The notes under the pieces are model-generated. The model saw only the letters and a list, made by a program, of their open reading frames with translations. It made no database searches and was not told the origin of the DNA. From Lentilactobacillus senioris (GTDB lineage: Bacteria > Bacillota > Bacilli > Lactobacillales > Lactobacillaceae), in NCBI RefSeq assembly GCF_026798195.1, contig NZ_JAPQEZ010000007.1:1-63911 (forward strand): a DNA stretch of 63,911 nt, read 5' to 3'. Positions 9,178 through 19,962 of this stretch are shown piece after piece. Every line of letters starts with the position of its first letter. The first letter of the stretch is position 1. A program made the position numbers and the translations under genes.

Positions 9178-9209
9178 AACGAACCGGGTCCATTTCGGTT
9201 CGTTTTTTT
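9178..9209 (+). terminator. Terminator after purA-guaC
   Basis: AACGAACCG / CGGTTCGTT, a 9-bp stem with an 8-base loop, followed by T7. Confidence 0.88.
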
Positions 9210-9210
9210 G

Positions 9211-9216
9211 TATAAT
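9211..9216 (+). promoter_or_regulatory. -10 element of the tRNA-Thr gene
   Basis: A consensus TATAAT lies 15 bases before the tRNA 5' end, directly after the guaC terminator. No good -35 is visible, since the expected position falls inside the terminator stem. Confidence 0.55.
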
Positions 9217-9231
9217 AAAAGAATGTAAGCT

Positions 9232-9304
9232 GCCGTTTTAGCTCAGAAGGTAGAGCGTTGCCATGGTAAGGCAGAGGTCCCGGGTTCAAATCCCGGAAAC
9301 GGCT
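9232..9304 (+). tRNA. tRNA-Thr (anticodon GGT)
   Basis: Folds as a full cloverleaf: acceptor GCCGTTT/AAACGGC, D stem GCTC/GAGC, anticodon stem TTGCC/GGCAG with loop ATGGTAA (anticodon GGT, reading ACC/ACT), T stem CCGGG/CCCGG with TTCAAAT loop, discriminator T. The 3' CCA is not encoded. It is a lone tRNA with its own -10 and terminator. Confidence 0.95.
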
Positions 9305-9310
9305 TATTAA

Positions 9311-9345
9311 AAAAGAACGACCAGTAAATGGTCGTTCTTTTTGTT
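9311..9345. terminator. Bidirectional terminator between tRNA-Thr and helD
   Basis: AAAAGAACGACCA / TGGTCGTTCTTTTT around a short loop. T-run on the plus side and A-run (T on minus) on the other, so it serves both convergent units. Confidence 0.85.
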
Positions 9346-9349
9346 TAGC

Positions 9350-11647
9350 TTATTTTTGTAATTCGCGTTGAATTTTAACTTGATCCAGTGCTAGGTTTTG
9401 ATTAGCGATTAGTGAGCTTAACTCACCAACTGCAATCAACGTAATGGCGTGCATTGCTCTAGTAATGATGGTGTAAAGGGTTCCTAGAAGAGATTGGTCA
9501 GGATAATTATCCTGGGAAACGTTCCAGGCCACCACTGCATCAAATTCTAACCCTTTGGCTAGGTAGATTGGCAAAACTACTACGCCGGTTGGTAAGGTTC
9601 GATCGGCGTCTTGTAAAAGACTACTATTAAATTCATGAACTAAAGCGGCATTGATTTGTTGGGCTTCCGCCATATTCTTTGTTAAGACTGCGACCGTTTT
9701 AACTTCTTTTAAATAACTAGTGATTTCTTTTTTTAAGGAGTTCATGGCGGACTCATCAGTAGGGTCAATAATAATTTTAGGGAGTTCTCCTGGTCGGTTA
9801 AAAGCTTCGATATCATCACCATTTGGTAGTAACGACTTAGCAAATGTCATAATCGGATAAGTAGAACGATACGACCGCATCAAACTAATTAGCCGAGCTT
9901 TATTAGTCCCAAAAGCAGTTTGTAATTTAGTCAATAATGCTTCCGGGGCTTCTACGTTTTTAAAGAGTGCCTGCTCACTATCACCCAGCAATGTCCATTT
10001 AGTTTTGGGAAAGGCGTACCGTAAATACTTCAGTTGAGCAATAGAGTAGTCCTGCATTTCGTCAATGAACAGGTACTTCATGGTTTGGTTTTGGGCACTC
10101 CCACAGATGTAATCTCGTAGATATAACAGGGGAGCACTGTCCGCTAACTTAATCTGATGTAATTCAATATCGGCATTGAATTGTTCCACGGCTTGAGCGT
10201 TAAATTTAGTCAATAAGGGACATTTTTGTAGATAATCGCCATATTGGAGGTAAGGGTCCAAGAAATTATTATTGAAAATAGCATCGTAAACTTGTCTTAA
10301 ACGAGCGGCAACGATTTTAGTAGCGATATATTTACGTTCAGTGATTTCGTCTTGGAAATCACCTAGCCGTTTATTACCTAATAGTTCGTGATAACGTTCA
10401 TCACTTAATTCATCGATTTCTTCGTTAACCCATTCAGTATCTAGTTCCTGATTGATCCGTCGTTTTAGGCGCTTAATTAATTCATTTTTAGTAGCTAAGA
10501 TGCGATCCGCTACTTTTTTAGCGGTAGGCCACTGAGCAAAAATTTCTTGGATTTCTGCCTTGTTAAAGAAAATTTCACCGTTAAAGAGGATGTGGGTAAA
10601 CTGTAATTCGGTTGCCGTTAGTTGATCGCAATAGGTAGTGAGGGTGTCCATATAGGCACCACTTTCTTTAATTTGGTCAATTGCCACTTCAGTAGCGGAA
10701 AGTTTTTCACTATTTTCATAACGATTGAAGAGTGTTTGAATGTGGAGGCCTTTTAGGCGATTATCGAAAAATTCTGCCAGGGTTACCTGCCGCATATTCC
10801 GTTCCCCCAAGCTGGGGAGTACGTCAGAAATGTAGTGGCTAAATAGTTTGTTAGGGGAAAATAAAATAATTTGGTCAGCTTCTAAGGTGTCACGGCTATG
10901 ATACAGCAAGAAAGCAATCCGTTGTAAAATAGCGGAAGTTTTACCGGACCCGGCTACTCCTTGAACTACTAGTAAATCACTAGTTGTGTCTCTAATGATA
11001 TCGTTTTGTTCACGTTGGATGGTGGCTACGATATTTTGCATCTGTTCATCATTTTGTTGGCCTAAAACGGTTTGCAACATTTCGTCACCCACCGTTTCGT
11101 TGGTGTCGAACATGTTAATAATTTGACCGTCTTTGATTTGAAATTGGCGTTTTTTAATTAAGTCGGTGGATTGTTTGCCCATCGGTGTTTCGTACGTTAC
11201 GTTTCCTAACGTTCCGTTGTAATAGATACTAGAAATGGGCGCTCGCCAATCGTATACCAAGAATTCTCCATCTTCGTCAACAAACGAAGCGGTACCGATA
11301 TAAAGAGACTCTGCTTGGGTCTCACCTGGATCCACAATGTCAATGCGACCAAAATAAGGAGATTTTGCTAATTGGCGGTAAGTTTTTAATTGCCGTTTTA
11401 AAATAGTTTCATTTTCGGTTAGTCGTGAAATCAGGCCCCGTTGCTGTTGTAATTCAGCACTGGTTTCAATTCGGTCATCGACTTCGAAGTAGTTAACCGA
11501 GGTGTTGGTGGAGTAATTTTGTTGCACGTTTTTAGTTTCAGTACGTGCGCGATCATATTCAGCTACCGTCTTAGCAAGTTGAATGCCTAGCTTATTAACG
11601 ACTTGATCGACTCTTTTTTGTTCTTTTTGTTCTTCGTTATTTTTCAA
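9350..11647 (-). CDS. helD: HelD-type superfamily 1 helicase-like ATPase (RNA polymerase recycling factor)
   Basis: A 765-residue UvrD/Rep-like protein. An N-terminal coiled-coil region (1-100) precedes an SF1 core with Walker A GVAGSGKTS (230-238), a Walker B FIDEMQDYS, and late motifs including LMRSYRST and the AKGLEFDAVV segment. In B. subtilis HelD pulls stalled RNA polymerase off DNA and works with the delta subunit; rpoE for delta lies at 33 kb here. The gene is monocistronic, closed by the shared terminator. Length fits HelD better than UvrD or PcrA. Confidence 0.9.
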   Translation of the reverse strand: MKNNEEQKEQKRVDQVVNKLGIQLAKTVAEYDRARTETKNVQQNYSTNTSVNYFEVDDRIETSAELQQQRGLISRLTENETILKRQLKTYRQLAKSPYFGRIDIVDPGETQAESLYIGTASFVDEDGEFLVYDWRAPISSIYYNGTLGNVTYETPMGKQSTDLIKKRQFQIKDGQIINMFDTNETVGDEMLQTVLGQQNDEQMQNIVATIQREQNDIIRDTTSDLLVVQGVAGSGKTSAILQRIAFLLYHSRDTLEADQIILFSPNKLFSHYISDVLPSLGERNMRQVTLAEFFDNRLKGLHIQTLFNRYENSEKLSATEVAIDQIKESGAYMDTLTTYCDQLTATELQFTHILFNGEIFFNKAEIQEIFAQWPTAKKVADRILATKNELIKRLKRRINQELDTEWVNEEIDELSDERYHELLGNKRLGDFQDEITERKYIATKIVAARLRQVYDAIFNNNFLDPYLQYGDYLQKCPLLTKFNAQAVEQFNADIELHQIKLADSAPLLYLRDYICGSAQNQTMKYLFIDEMQDYSIAQLKYLRYAFPKTKWTLLGDSEQALFKNVEAPEALLTKLQTAFGTNKARLISLMRSYRSTYPIMTFAKSLLPNGDDIEAFNRPGELPKIIIDPTDESAMNSLKKEITSYLKEVKTVAVLTKNMAEAQQINAALVHEFNSSLLQDADRTLPTGVVVLPIYLAKGLEFDAVVAWNVSQDNYPDQSLLGTLYTIITRAMHAITLIAVGELSSLIANQNLALDQVKIQRELQK

Positions 11648-11733
11648 AAAGGACCCTCCATTTTCTTGATGACGTTCGAAATTGCTTTGACCATTTTAGT
11701 TGCATTTTTTAGGCATGTCAATGCCATCAACCT

Positions 11734-11762
11734 TTGACTTTTTTACCATTAATAAGTAAAAT
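11734..11762 (+). promoter_or_regulatory. trpS promoter
   Basis: TTGACT (11734-11739) and TAAAAT (11757-11762), 17-base spacer, upstream of the T-box leader. Confidence 0.75.
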
Positions 11763-11774
11763 TATATGTGATTA

Positions 11775-11957
11775 TATTATTGAAAAGTAGCAACCAGACT
11801 TTCAGAGAAAAATGCCCCGGCTGCAAGCATTTTGGTGTTGCGAAATGGTTATTAAATAAAAGGGTAACGCCTTATTGTTGTGAGTGGCAGCATTAGCTGC
11901 AATTTAGGTGGTACCACGTTAAGACGTCCTATTGGTTGTTCAATAGGGCGTTTTTTG
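11775..11957 (+). promoter_or_regulatory. T-box leader (tryptophan)
   Basis: Contains the T-box core TTAGGTGGTACCACG (11904-11918) and a terminator (GTCCTATTG / CAATAGGGC then T6, about 11925-11957). GCAAC near 11790 pairs with GTTGC (11837-11841) to frame a specifier loop holding GAAATGGTT, so TGG (Trp) at 11846-11848 is the likely specifier. An AGAGA element lies near 11803. Uncharged tRNA-Trp would favour the antiterminator and switch on trpS. Confidence 0.92.
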
Positions 11958-11971
11958 AAAGGATGAATAAA

Positions 11972-12988
11972 ATGGCAAAGAAAGTTATTTTAACAGGAGA
12001 TCGCCCAACTGGCAAGTTACACGTCGGACACTACGTCGGCTCATTGAAGAATCGAGTAGCATTACAAAACTCAGGTGAATACGAAACCTACATTATGATT
12101 GCTGATATGCAGGCATTGACTGATAATGCTCGGGACCCAGAAAAAATCCGCAATAGCCTGATTCAAGTCACTTTGGATTATTTGGCAGTGGGAATCGATC
12201 CTAAGAAGTCTACTATTTTAGTCCAATCCCAAATTCCAGCGTTGAGTGAATTAACTCAACACTACTCTAACTTAGTTTCTATGAGTCGGTTGGAACGAAA
12301 CCCAACTGTGAAAAACGAAATTCGGCAAAAGAACTTTGGCCAAAGTGTTCCAGCTGGATTTGTTATGTATCCAATTAGTCAAGCAGCTGATATTACGGCG
12401 TTCAAGGCTACAACTGTTCCCGTTGGTGATGATCAAGAACCAATGTTGGAACAAACTAGAGAAATTGTGCGGACTTTTAATTCCGTATACGATCAACAAG
12501 TTCTTGTAGAACCAGAAGGTTACTTCCCACCTAAGGGTCAAGGCCGAATTCCTGGTTTAGATGGTAACGCTAAGATGAGTAAATCATTGGGTAACGCTAT
12601 TTACCTATCTGATGATGCTGACACTTTAAGTAAAAAAGTAATGTCAATGTATACTGATCCTAACCATATTCACGTGGAAGATCCTGGTCAAGTCGAAGGT
12701 AATACCGTCTTTACTTACCTAGATATTTTTGACGATGATAAAGCCCACGTTGCCGAATTAAAGGAACAATACCGTCATGGTGGCCTTGGTGACGTGAAGA
12801 TTAAACGCTACTTAAACGACGTTTTACAAGCTAAATTAGATCCAATTCGAACCAGAAGAAATGAATACGCTCAAGATATTGCTGGAGTGTACGATATTTT
12901 GAAACAGGGTAGTGATAAAGCCAATACCGTTGCTAACCAGACTTTAAAAGAAGTCCGGGATGCAATTGGAATCAATTATTTTGACTAA
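11972..12988 (+). CDS. trpS: Tryptophanyl-tRNA synthetase
   Basis: A 338-residue class I synthetase with the HIGH-like GKLHVGHY (14-21) and KMSKS (201-205). It charges tRNA-Trp. The start is set at 11972, where GAAAGGA lies nine bases upstream; an in-frame ATG at 11963 has no room for a ribosome site, and the open frame back to 11936 lies in the T-box terminator. Regulation by the preceding T-box. Confidence 0.97.
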   Translation: MAKKVILTGDRPTGKLHVGHYVGSLKNRVALQNSGEYETYIMIADMQALTDNARDPEKIRNSLIQVTLDYLAVGIDPKKSTILVQSQIPALSELTQHYSNLVSMSRLERNPTVKNEIRQKNFGQSVPAGFVMYPISQAADITAFKATTVPVGDDQEPMLEQTREIVRTFNSVYDQQVLVEPEGYFPPKGQGRIPGLDGNAKMSKSLGNAIYLSDDADTLSKKVMSMYTDPNHIHVEDPGQVEGNTVFTYLDIFDDDKAHVAELKEQYRHGGLGDVKIKRYLNDVLQAKLDPIRTRRNEYAQDIAGVYDILKQGSDKANTVANQTLKEVRDAIGINYFD

Positions 12989-13011
12989 CGAAGTCAGAAA
13001 GGGTGGCTGGG

Positions 13012-13941
13012 ATGGAAAACCTAGTAATCTTGGATATTGGTTCTAATTCCGTTCGAATGGCAATTAACCAGATTCAAGCAGACGGTTCCTATCGAGAAAT
13101 TAAGCGGGTTAAAAGTGACAGTCGCTTATCTGAGGGAATGGGTCCGCAAAAAATATTGCAGAAAAAAGCGATGGATCGCACCATTGATTCTCTTGCTGAT
13201 TTTCAGAAAATTTACACTCAGTATGATCATACTACTGTAATTGGAATCGCTACAGCAGCCGTTCGCCAGGCTAAAAATCAAGCTGATTTTTTGGCAGCAG
13301 TCAAAAAACGAATTCATATTAACGTAAAAGTGTTAACTGGGCACCAAGAGGCTTATTACGATTATCTGGGCGTAATGAACCGGTTGGGAATTAAAAACTG
13401 CCTCATCTTAGACATTGGGGGCGCTAGCGTTGAAATTGTACAGGTAGAAAATGGTCGAGATGTTCATCTAACCAGCGTTCCAGTCGGCGCGGTAACGTTA
13501 TCGGAGCGTTATCACTTAAATGATTCCATTAGTGGCTCTAACTTATTTAATGCCCAATTTGGATTACGTAAATTATTTGGTCGCGTTAAATGGCTGCACA
13601 CTGCTCGGCGCCAACCATTAGTACTACTGGGAGGTGCTAGTCGCACGTTAGCTCGCATTAATCGGCGCCGGCAACATATGACTCGAGTGGATGCTATTCA
13701 TGGCTATCATTTATCAGCAGAACAAGTAAATCGGACTTTTTTGAACTTACTTCGAGGAAACTTGAAACGCCGGCAGTCTATTCCCGGCTTAGAAGCTGAT
13801 CGAGCTGATATTATCGTGGGAGGACTATTGCCATTAGTAACCTTAATGGAAATGGTCGACTCGCGTAAAATGTACTTTTCGGAAAGTGGTGTCCGCGAAG
13901 GAATTATTACCGAGTATTTAAACGAATACTATAGTAACTAA
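13012..13941 (+). CDS. Ppx/GppA phosphatase family protein
   Basis: A 309-residue protein of the actin/hexokinase fold. N-terminal phosphate loop LDIGSNSVRM, then the LDIGGASVEI segment and LLGGASR. Family members remove phosphate from polyphosphate or pppGpp. It is the short one-module form without the extra C-terminal domains of E. coli Ppx. The start is taken as ATG 13012 with SD AAAGGG eight bases before; GTG at 13003 overlaps that SD. It follows trpS by 23 bases. Confidence 0.85.
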   Translation: MENLVILDIGSNSVRMAINQIQADGSYREIKRVKSDSRLSEGMGPQKILQKKAMDRTIDSLADFQKIYTQYDHTTVIGIATAAVRQAKNQADFLAAVKKRIHINVKVLTGHQEAYYDYLGVMNRLGIKNCLILDIGGASVEIVQVENGRDVHLTSVPVGAVTLSERYHLNDSISGSNLFNAQFGLRKLFGRVKWLHTARRQPLVLLGGASRTLARINRRRQHMTRVDAIHGYHLSAEQVNRTFLNLLRGNLKRRQSIPGLEADRADIIVGGLLPLVTLMEMVDSRKMYFSESGVREGIITEYLNEYYSN

Positions 13942-14004
13942 CGTGGGGCTGGCTAGGAGGAAATCTTAGGCGGCCTTACTTTTGCATTGGCGGAGGCTTT
14001 TATT

Positions 14005-15261
14005 ATGGCAAATCAAATCAAACATTTTTACCGGTTAAGTTATGCCGATCGATTAGCAGCGTTAGCACAACAACGTAAATTAACTTCCGAGCAGGTAACT
14101 ACGATTAAACAAAATGCTACACAAGTGAGTGATTCGTTGATTGAAAACTACTTAACGGATTATCGCTTACCAGAAGGCGTTTTGCCCCAAATTCGGGTTA
14201 ACGATCACGATTACGTGGTGCCAATGGTAACTGAAGAACCATCAGTTATCGCTGCCGCTAGTCATGGTGCTAAACTATTAATGGCGACTGGAATTACCGC
14301 ACAAATATCAGAACGGTTAGTAGAAGGACAAATAATTGTGGCTAGTGCAGAATACGAACAACTAAGCCAATTTGTAACGGTCAATCAAGTAGCTATCCTA
14401 CAAGTGGCCAATGCAAGTCATCCAACTATGCAAAACTATGGTGGCGGCGCTAAAGCCGTTACCGTTCGGCAACTAGATGCAGCTTATTGCTCAGTTGATC
14501 TGCAAGTTGGGGTCGGCGAAGCTATGGGAGCTAACGTAGTCAATACCATGGCGGAGGCAGTTGCCGACTACCTACGACAACATGATTTTACAATTATCAT
14601 GAGCATTTTAACCAATGAGGGGAGTCATCAGTTGGTGACGGTAAGTGCTCAAGTACCGGTGGCCCAACTCGCTAAAGCTCAAATCAGCGGTGCTGAAATC
14701 GCCAAACGGATCCAGGTGGCCAGTCACATTGCTCAAATTGATCCTAAAAGAGCGGTCACCCACAATAAAGGCATCATGAACGGGGTGGATGCCGTGGTAA
14801 TTGCTACTGGTAACGACTGGCGGGCAGTGGAAGCTGCCGTTCAAGCATTTGCCAGCCGTGACGGCCAATACCGGGGGTTAAGCCAATGGCAAGTGGTGGA
14901 CGATCAATTAATTGGTAAAATGACGTTACCATTACCAATGGGGCTAGTGGGAGGAGCTACCAAAGTTTTAAATTTAGTGACGGTTAACCGGCAGCTAAGT
15001 AATTTTCAGACTACTCAAGAGGCAATGAGCGTCATTGCGGCTGTGGGGTTAGCTCAGAATTTGGCGGCCTTATTAGCGTTAGTGAGCGAAGGAATTCAAG
15101 CCGGCCATATGAAACTCCAATTAAAATCAATGGCGATGGCTAACGGGGCGACGCCGACAGAAGTGCCGTTAGTGTTGGCTCAATTAGCCCACCAACAGTC
15201 AATTAATGCTCAATTAGTTAAGGTAACAATTGAAAAAATACGACAAACTAAAGGAGAGTAA
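14005..15261 (+). CDS. mvaA: Hydroxymethylglutaryl-CoA reductase, class II (bacterial)
   Basis: A 418-residue enzyme of the mevalonate route to isoprenoids. Catalytic Glu in EEPS (77-80), SHGAKL, the EAMGANVVNT segment, the HNKGIMNG lysine region and GND aspartate are present. Class II length, no membrane anchor. GGAGG lies nine bases before ATG 14005, so the open frame from TTG 13987 is not used. One base separates it from the next gene. Confidence 0.95.
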   Translation: MANQIKHFYRLSYADRLAALAQQRKLTSEQVTTIKQNATQVSDSLIENYLTDYRLPEGVLPQIRVNDHDYVVPMVTEEPSVIAAASHGAKLLMATGITAQISERLVEGQIIVASAEYEQLSQFVTVNQVAILQVANASHPTMQNYGGGAKAVTVRQLDAAYCSVDLQVGVGEAMGANVVNTMAEAVADYLRQHDFTIIMSILTNEGSHQLVTVSAQVPVAQLAKAQISGAEIAKRIQVASHIAQIDPKRAVTHNKGIMNGVDAVVIATGNDWRAVEAAVQAFASRDGQYRGLSQWQVVDDQLIGKMTLPLPMGLVGGATKVLNLVTVNRQLSNFQTTQEAMSVIAAVGLAQNLAALLALVSEGIQAGHMKLQLKSMAMANGATPTEVPLVLAQLAHQQSINAQLVKVTIEKIRQTKGE

Positions 15262-15262
15262 C

Positions 15263-16225
15263 ATGCCAGAAAACAATATCGAACTAAATTCAGAAGTTCA
15301 AGGACTCATCAACGCAGTTAACAACTATTTCCCCGGTGAAATTAAGGTCACGTTTATTGGCCAACTCCAATCGGGATATGTGCGCCATGATCAAGCTCAA
15401 GCCGTTCAAGATGGCAAAAATATTGATATTCAAATTGCGGATTTAAGTGCCCCTAATTACACTGCCTCTCACGAACTATTGCACGTAATGATGATCTTAC
15501 GAGGCTTTCCTCAATTGTTTTTCTCCCTTACTTCTGGCAACCAAGAATTAGATGAACAGTTGCAAGCAGTGATTACCGAATTGTACGACATCGTTAGTCA
15601 TACGGTGGTAGTAAGTGAACAACGTAAGCATGGTTTAATTAACGAAGAAATTGAAGCAATGTACATGAAGGGCATCTATGCCACTATTAAGCCGGAAAAA
15701 GACACTCCTAGTCAAAAGACCCTGCAATTAATTACGTTATTAGACGCCATGGTCTTTTATGGTGACCGCTTTGAATTAGTTGCTGAGCAATTACAGAATG
15801 ATTTTCCTACTGCTTATGCAGCTGCCGAAAAACTATATCAAACTATTACTGCCAAACCAACGGATTCACCATTTGGGTTAAGAAGAAACGTTGTTAAACT
15901 ATTCAAAGCATTTGACGAACAGCTAGCAGCTTGGAAGTTAGCACCATTACACAGTACTGAAGTTGCCACTTTAACTAGTGTTTTATCAGAACGTCAATTA
16001 GGGTTGAAGGTAAACCAAATGTTTGAACTCTATCACTCTGATATGAAAGAAATTAACTCTGGTAAACAAGGATACGTAGGTTTTAACAAGGTCGACCAAC
16101 AAAATTCTTTCGTGATGACAACGCCTAATGATCAAGACGACCCTGAATTCTTTAAGGCAACTTACAACAAAACAGTTAAGGAACTCTTTGATGAATTGGC
16201 TATGCCATACATTGTGCGGGAGTAA
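15263..16225 (+). CDS. Hypothetical protein with HELLH metallopeptidase-like motif (annotated IpaB/EvcA-like in lactobacilli)
   Basis: A 320-residue protein without a signal peptide. It carries H70-E-L-L-H74 in the setting TASHELLHVMM, a typical zinc-peptidase helix, with several downstream acidic residues that could give the third ligand. Similar proteins are found in lactobacilli under the label IpaB/EvcA family; their function is unknown. Start ATG 15263 has AAAGGAGAG before it. It sits in a run mvaA - this gene - sirtuin - DUF72, all within a few bases of one another, so probably one operon. Confidence 0.75.
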   Translation: MPENNIELNSEVQGLINAVNNYFPGEIKVTFIGQLQSGYVRHDQAQAVQDGKNIDIQIADLSAPNYTASHELLHVMMILRGFPQLFFSLTSGNQELDEQLQAVITELYDIVSHTVVVSEQRKHGLINEEIEAMYMKGIYATIKPEKDTPSQKTLQLITLLDAMVFYGDRFELVAEQLQNDFPTAYAAAEKLYQTITAKPTDSPFGLRRNVVKLFKAFDEQLAAWKLAPLHSTEVATLTSVLSERQLGLKVNQMFELYHSDMKEINSGKQGYVGFNKVDQQNSFVMTTPNDQDDPEFFKATYNKTVKELFDELAMPYIVRE

Positions 16226-16227
16226 TT

Positions 16228-16935
16228 ATGGAAATAACGGAACTACAACAGTTAATTGATCAAGCCCCAAAAATTGTTTTCTTGACCGGAGCGGGGGTCT
16301 CTACCGCTTCCGGGATTCCGGATTATCGTTCCAAAAATGGGCTTTACACCAATAGCCAACAGGATAAGCCAGCTGAGTATTATCTCAGTCATGAATGTTT
16401 AGTGAACGAACCAGAAGTGTTTTACGAGTATTTAAAAACTAACTTGTATTATCCAGACGCTAAGCCCAACGTCATTCACGAACGCCAAGCAGAGTTAACC
16501 AGGCAAGGTAAGGCCACCGTAATTACCCAAAATATTGATGGACTGTACCGTCAGGCTCAAACTGAGAATTTATTGGAATTTCACGGCAATTTGACTGAGA
16601 TTTATTGCCAAAAATGCGGGCAATCAGTTTCATTTGATCAGTATTTGAATTCTCGTTTTCATGAAACTTGTGGTGGAGAATTACGTCCTAACGTGGTGTT
16701 ATATGGTGAAGGGCTTGATGAACAGGTGGTTGCTGATAGCGTGGCAGCTATGCAGGCAGCTGATTTAGTTGTCATCGTGGGGACTTCGATGCGGGTTTAT
16801 CCGTTTGCTGGTTTATTAGATTTTCAACGCTCAGGCCCAGTGGTTGCAATTAACGCGGAACCATTAAATTTGGGCAGTAATGTTCAAATGATGGTGACCG
16901 ATGCAGTTGAAGTGTTTAATGAATTACGGGTTTAA
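16228..16935 (+). CDS. cobB: NAD-dependent protein deacylase, sirtuin family
   Basis: A 235-residue SIR2 enzyme that removes acyl groups from lysine using NAD. NAD site GAGVSTASGIPDYR (21-34), TQNID (100-104), catalytic His119 in EFHGN. Zinc ligands are Cys127 and Cys130, then His145 and Cys148 (HETC), where most sirtuins have a second CxxC. Two bases separate it from the previous stop. Confidence 0.93.
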   Translation: MEITELQQLIDQAPKIVFLTGAGVSTASGIPDYRSKNGLYTNSQQDKPAEYYLSHECLVNEPEVFYEYLKTNLYYPDAKPNVIHERQAELTRQGKATVITQNIDGLYRQAQTENLLEFHGNLTEIYCQKCGQSVSFDQYLNSRFHETCGGELRPNVVLYGEGLDEQVVADSVAAMQAADLVVIVGTSMRVYPFAGLLDFQRSGPVVAINAEPLNLGSNVQMMVTDAVEVFNELRV

Positions 16936-16947
16936 GGAGGGGTAGCA

Positions 16948-17793
16948 GTGATTACAATCGGGTTAACAACTTTTTCTGATCATCCGGCATTAATTGATGG
17001 TGCTAGCCGAAAAGTGCGGTTAACTGAATATAGTGGTCATTTTCCAATCGTGGAATTGGATACTCCTTTTTATGCACTACCAACTATTGAGACGGTGAAA
17101 GGATGGCAGCAACAGGTCCCAGCAGAATTTCAATTTATTTTGAAGGCTAACCGGTTGATGACCCTTCACGATCAAGTAGTGGGGGAACCGGCAACTGGTA
17201 GTGAACGGCAACAGATGTTTAAAGATTACCGCAAAATGATTGCGCCGCTAGTAGCGGCTGGCCAACTCACCGGAGTCTTATTTCAATTTCCACCTTCATT
17301 TAGAAGACGGGTGGAGTCTTTTAATTACCTTCAGCGAATTCGCCATTGGTTGCCAGAAGTACCGATATTAGTAGAATTACGAGATCATAGTTGGTACGCC
17401 AATGGCATCGGTGTTGACGTGGTGCAGTTGGTCAACGAACTAGGGATGTCTCTAGTGGTGGTAGATGAGCCCCATACGGCTAACTTAGGAGTGCCGCTAT
17501 TAGAATTAACCAACCCCAAATTGACAATGGTGCGCCTGCACGGTCGCAACTTAGCTGGTTGGGCCAAAACTGGTAAAGAAGCCAGAAGTGTGCGCACCCT
17601 GTACGATTATTCGACTGAAGAATTAGGTCAGTTAGCTAAAACCATTCAAAACATAGCTGAACATTCTAAACAAGTAGTGGTTATCTTTAATAATAATGCT
17701 GGTCATGCCGCTGCTGGTAATGCACTGGCCTTACAAAAGATACTTAATTTACATTTTGATAATTTATCACCAACGCAACTGGATTTGTTTTAA
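16948..17793 (+). CDS. DUF72 domain protein (YecE family)
   Basis: A 281-residue TIM-barrel-like protein with the DUF72 pattern: VELDTPFYALP early on, FQFPPSF in the middle, VELRDHSW, and a late VVIFNNNAGHAAAGNA. The family's biochemical role is not established. The GTG start has AAGGAGGGG before it. It ends the mvaA-started run. Confidence 0.88.
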   Translation: MITIGLTTFSDHPALIDGASRKVRLTEYSGHFPIVELDTPFYALPTIETVKGWQQQVPAEFQFILKANRLMTLHDQVVGEPATGSERQQMFKDYRKMIAPLVAAGQLTGVLFQFPPSFRRRVESFNYLQRIRHWLPEVPILVELRDHSWYANGIGVDVVQLVNELGMSLVVVDEPHTANLGVPLLELTNPKLTMVRLHGRNLAGWAKTGKEARSVRTLYDYSTEELGQLAKTIQNIAEHSKQVVVIFNNNAGHAAAGNALALQKILNLHFDNLSPTQLDLF

Positions 17794-17818
17794 AATCAGC
17801 ATCAAAATGAGTAAATAT

Positions 17819-17828
17819 TTGCTATACT
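17819..17828 (+). promoter_or_regulatory. metG promoter (extended -10)
   Basis: TTGCTATACT contains an extended -10 (TGcTATACT) about 55 bases before the metG start. No clear -35. Confidence 0.6.
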
Positions 17829-17837
17829 AAACACTAA

Positions 17838-19910
<2,073 letters not shown>

Positions 19911-19915
19911 AACCG

Positions 19916-19947
19916 AAAAAGCTGGTGACCTAGTCCCGGCTTTTTTG
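19916..19947 (+). terminator. Terminator after metG
   Basis: AAAAAGCTGG and CCCGGCTTTTTT form a stem with one G-U pair and a T6 tail. It lies only 16 bases before the tatD start, so partial read-through is possible. Confidence 0.7.
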
Positions 19948-19962
19948 ACTAAGGAGCAATAA

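Noticed and set aside
11725-11756. CtsR-like TTTGACT TTT TTACC before trpS
   Set aside because: Only one half-site fits; the TTGACT is explained by the -35 element.
11936-11971. Upstream in-frame extension of trpS
   Set aside because: It lies in the T-box terminator stem; the ribosome site is just before 11972.
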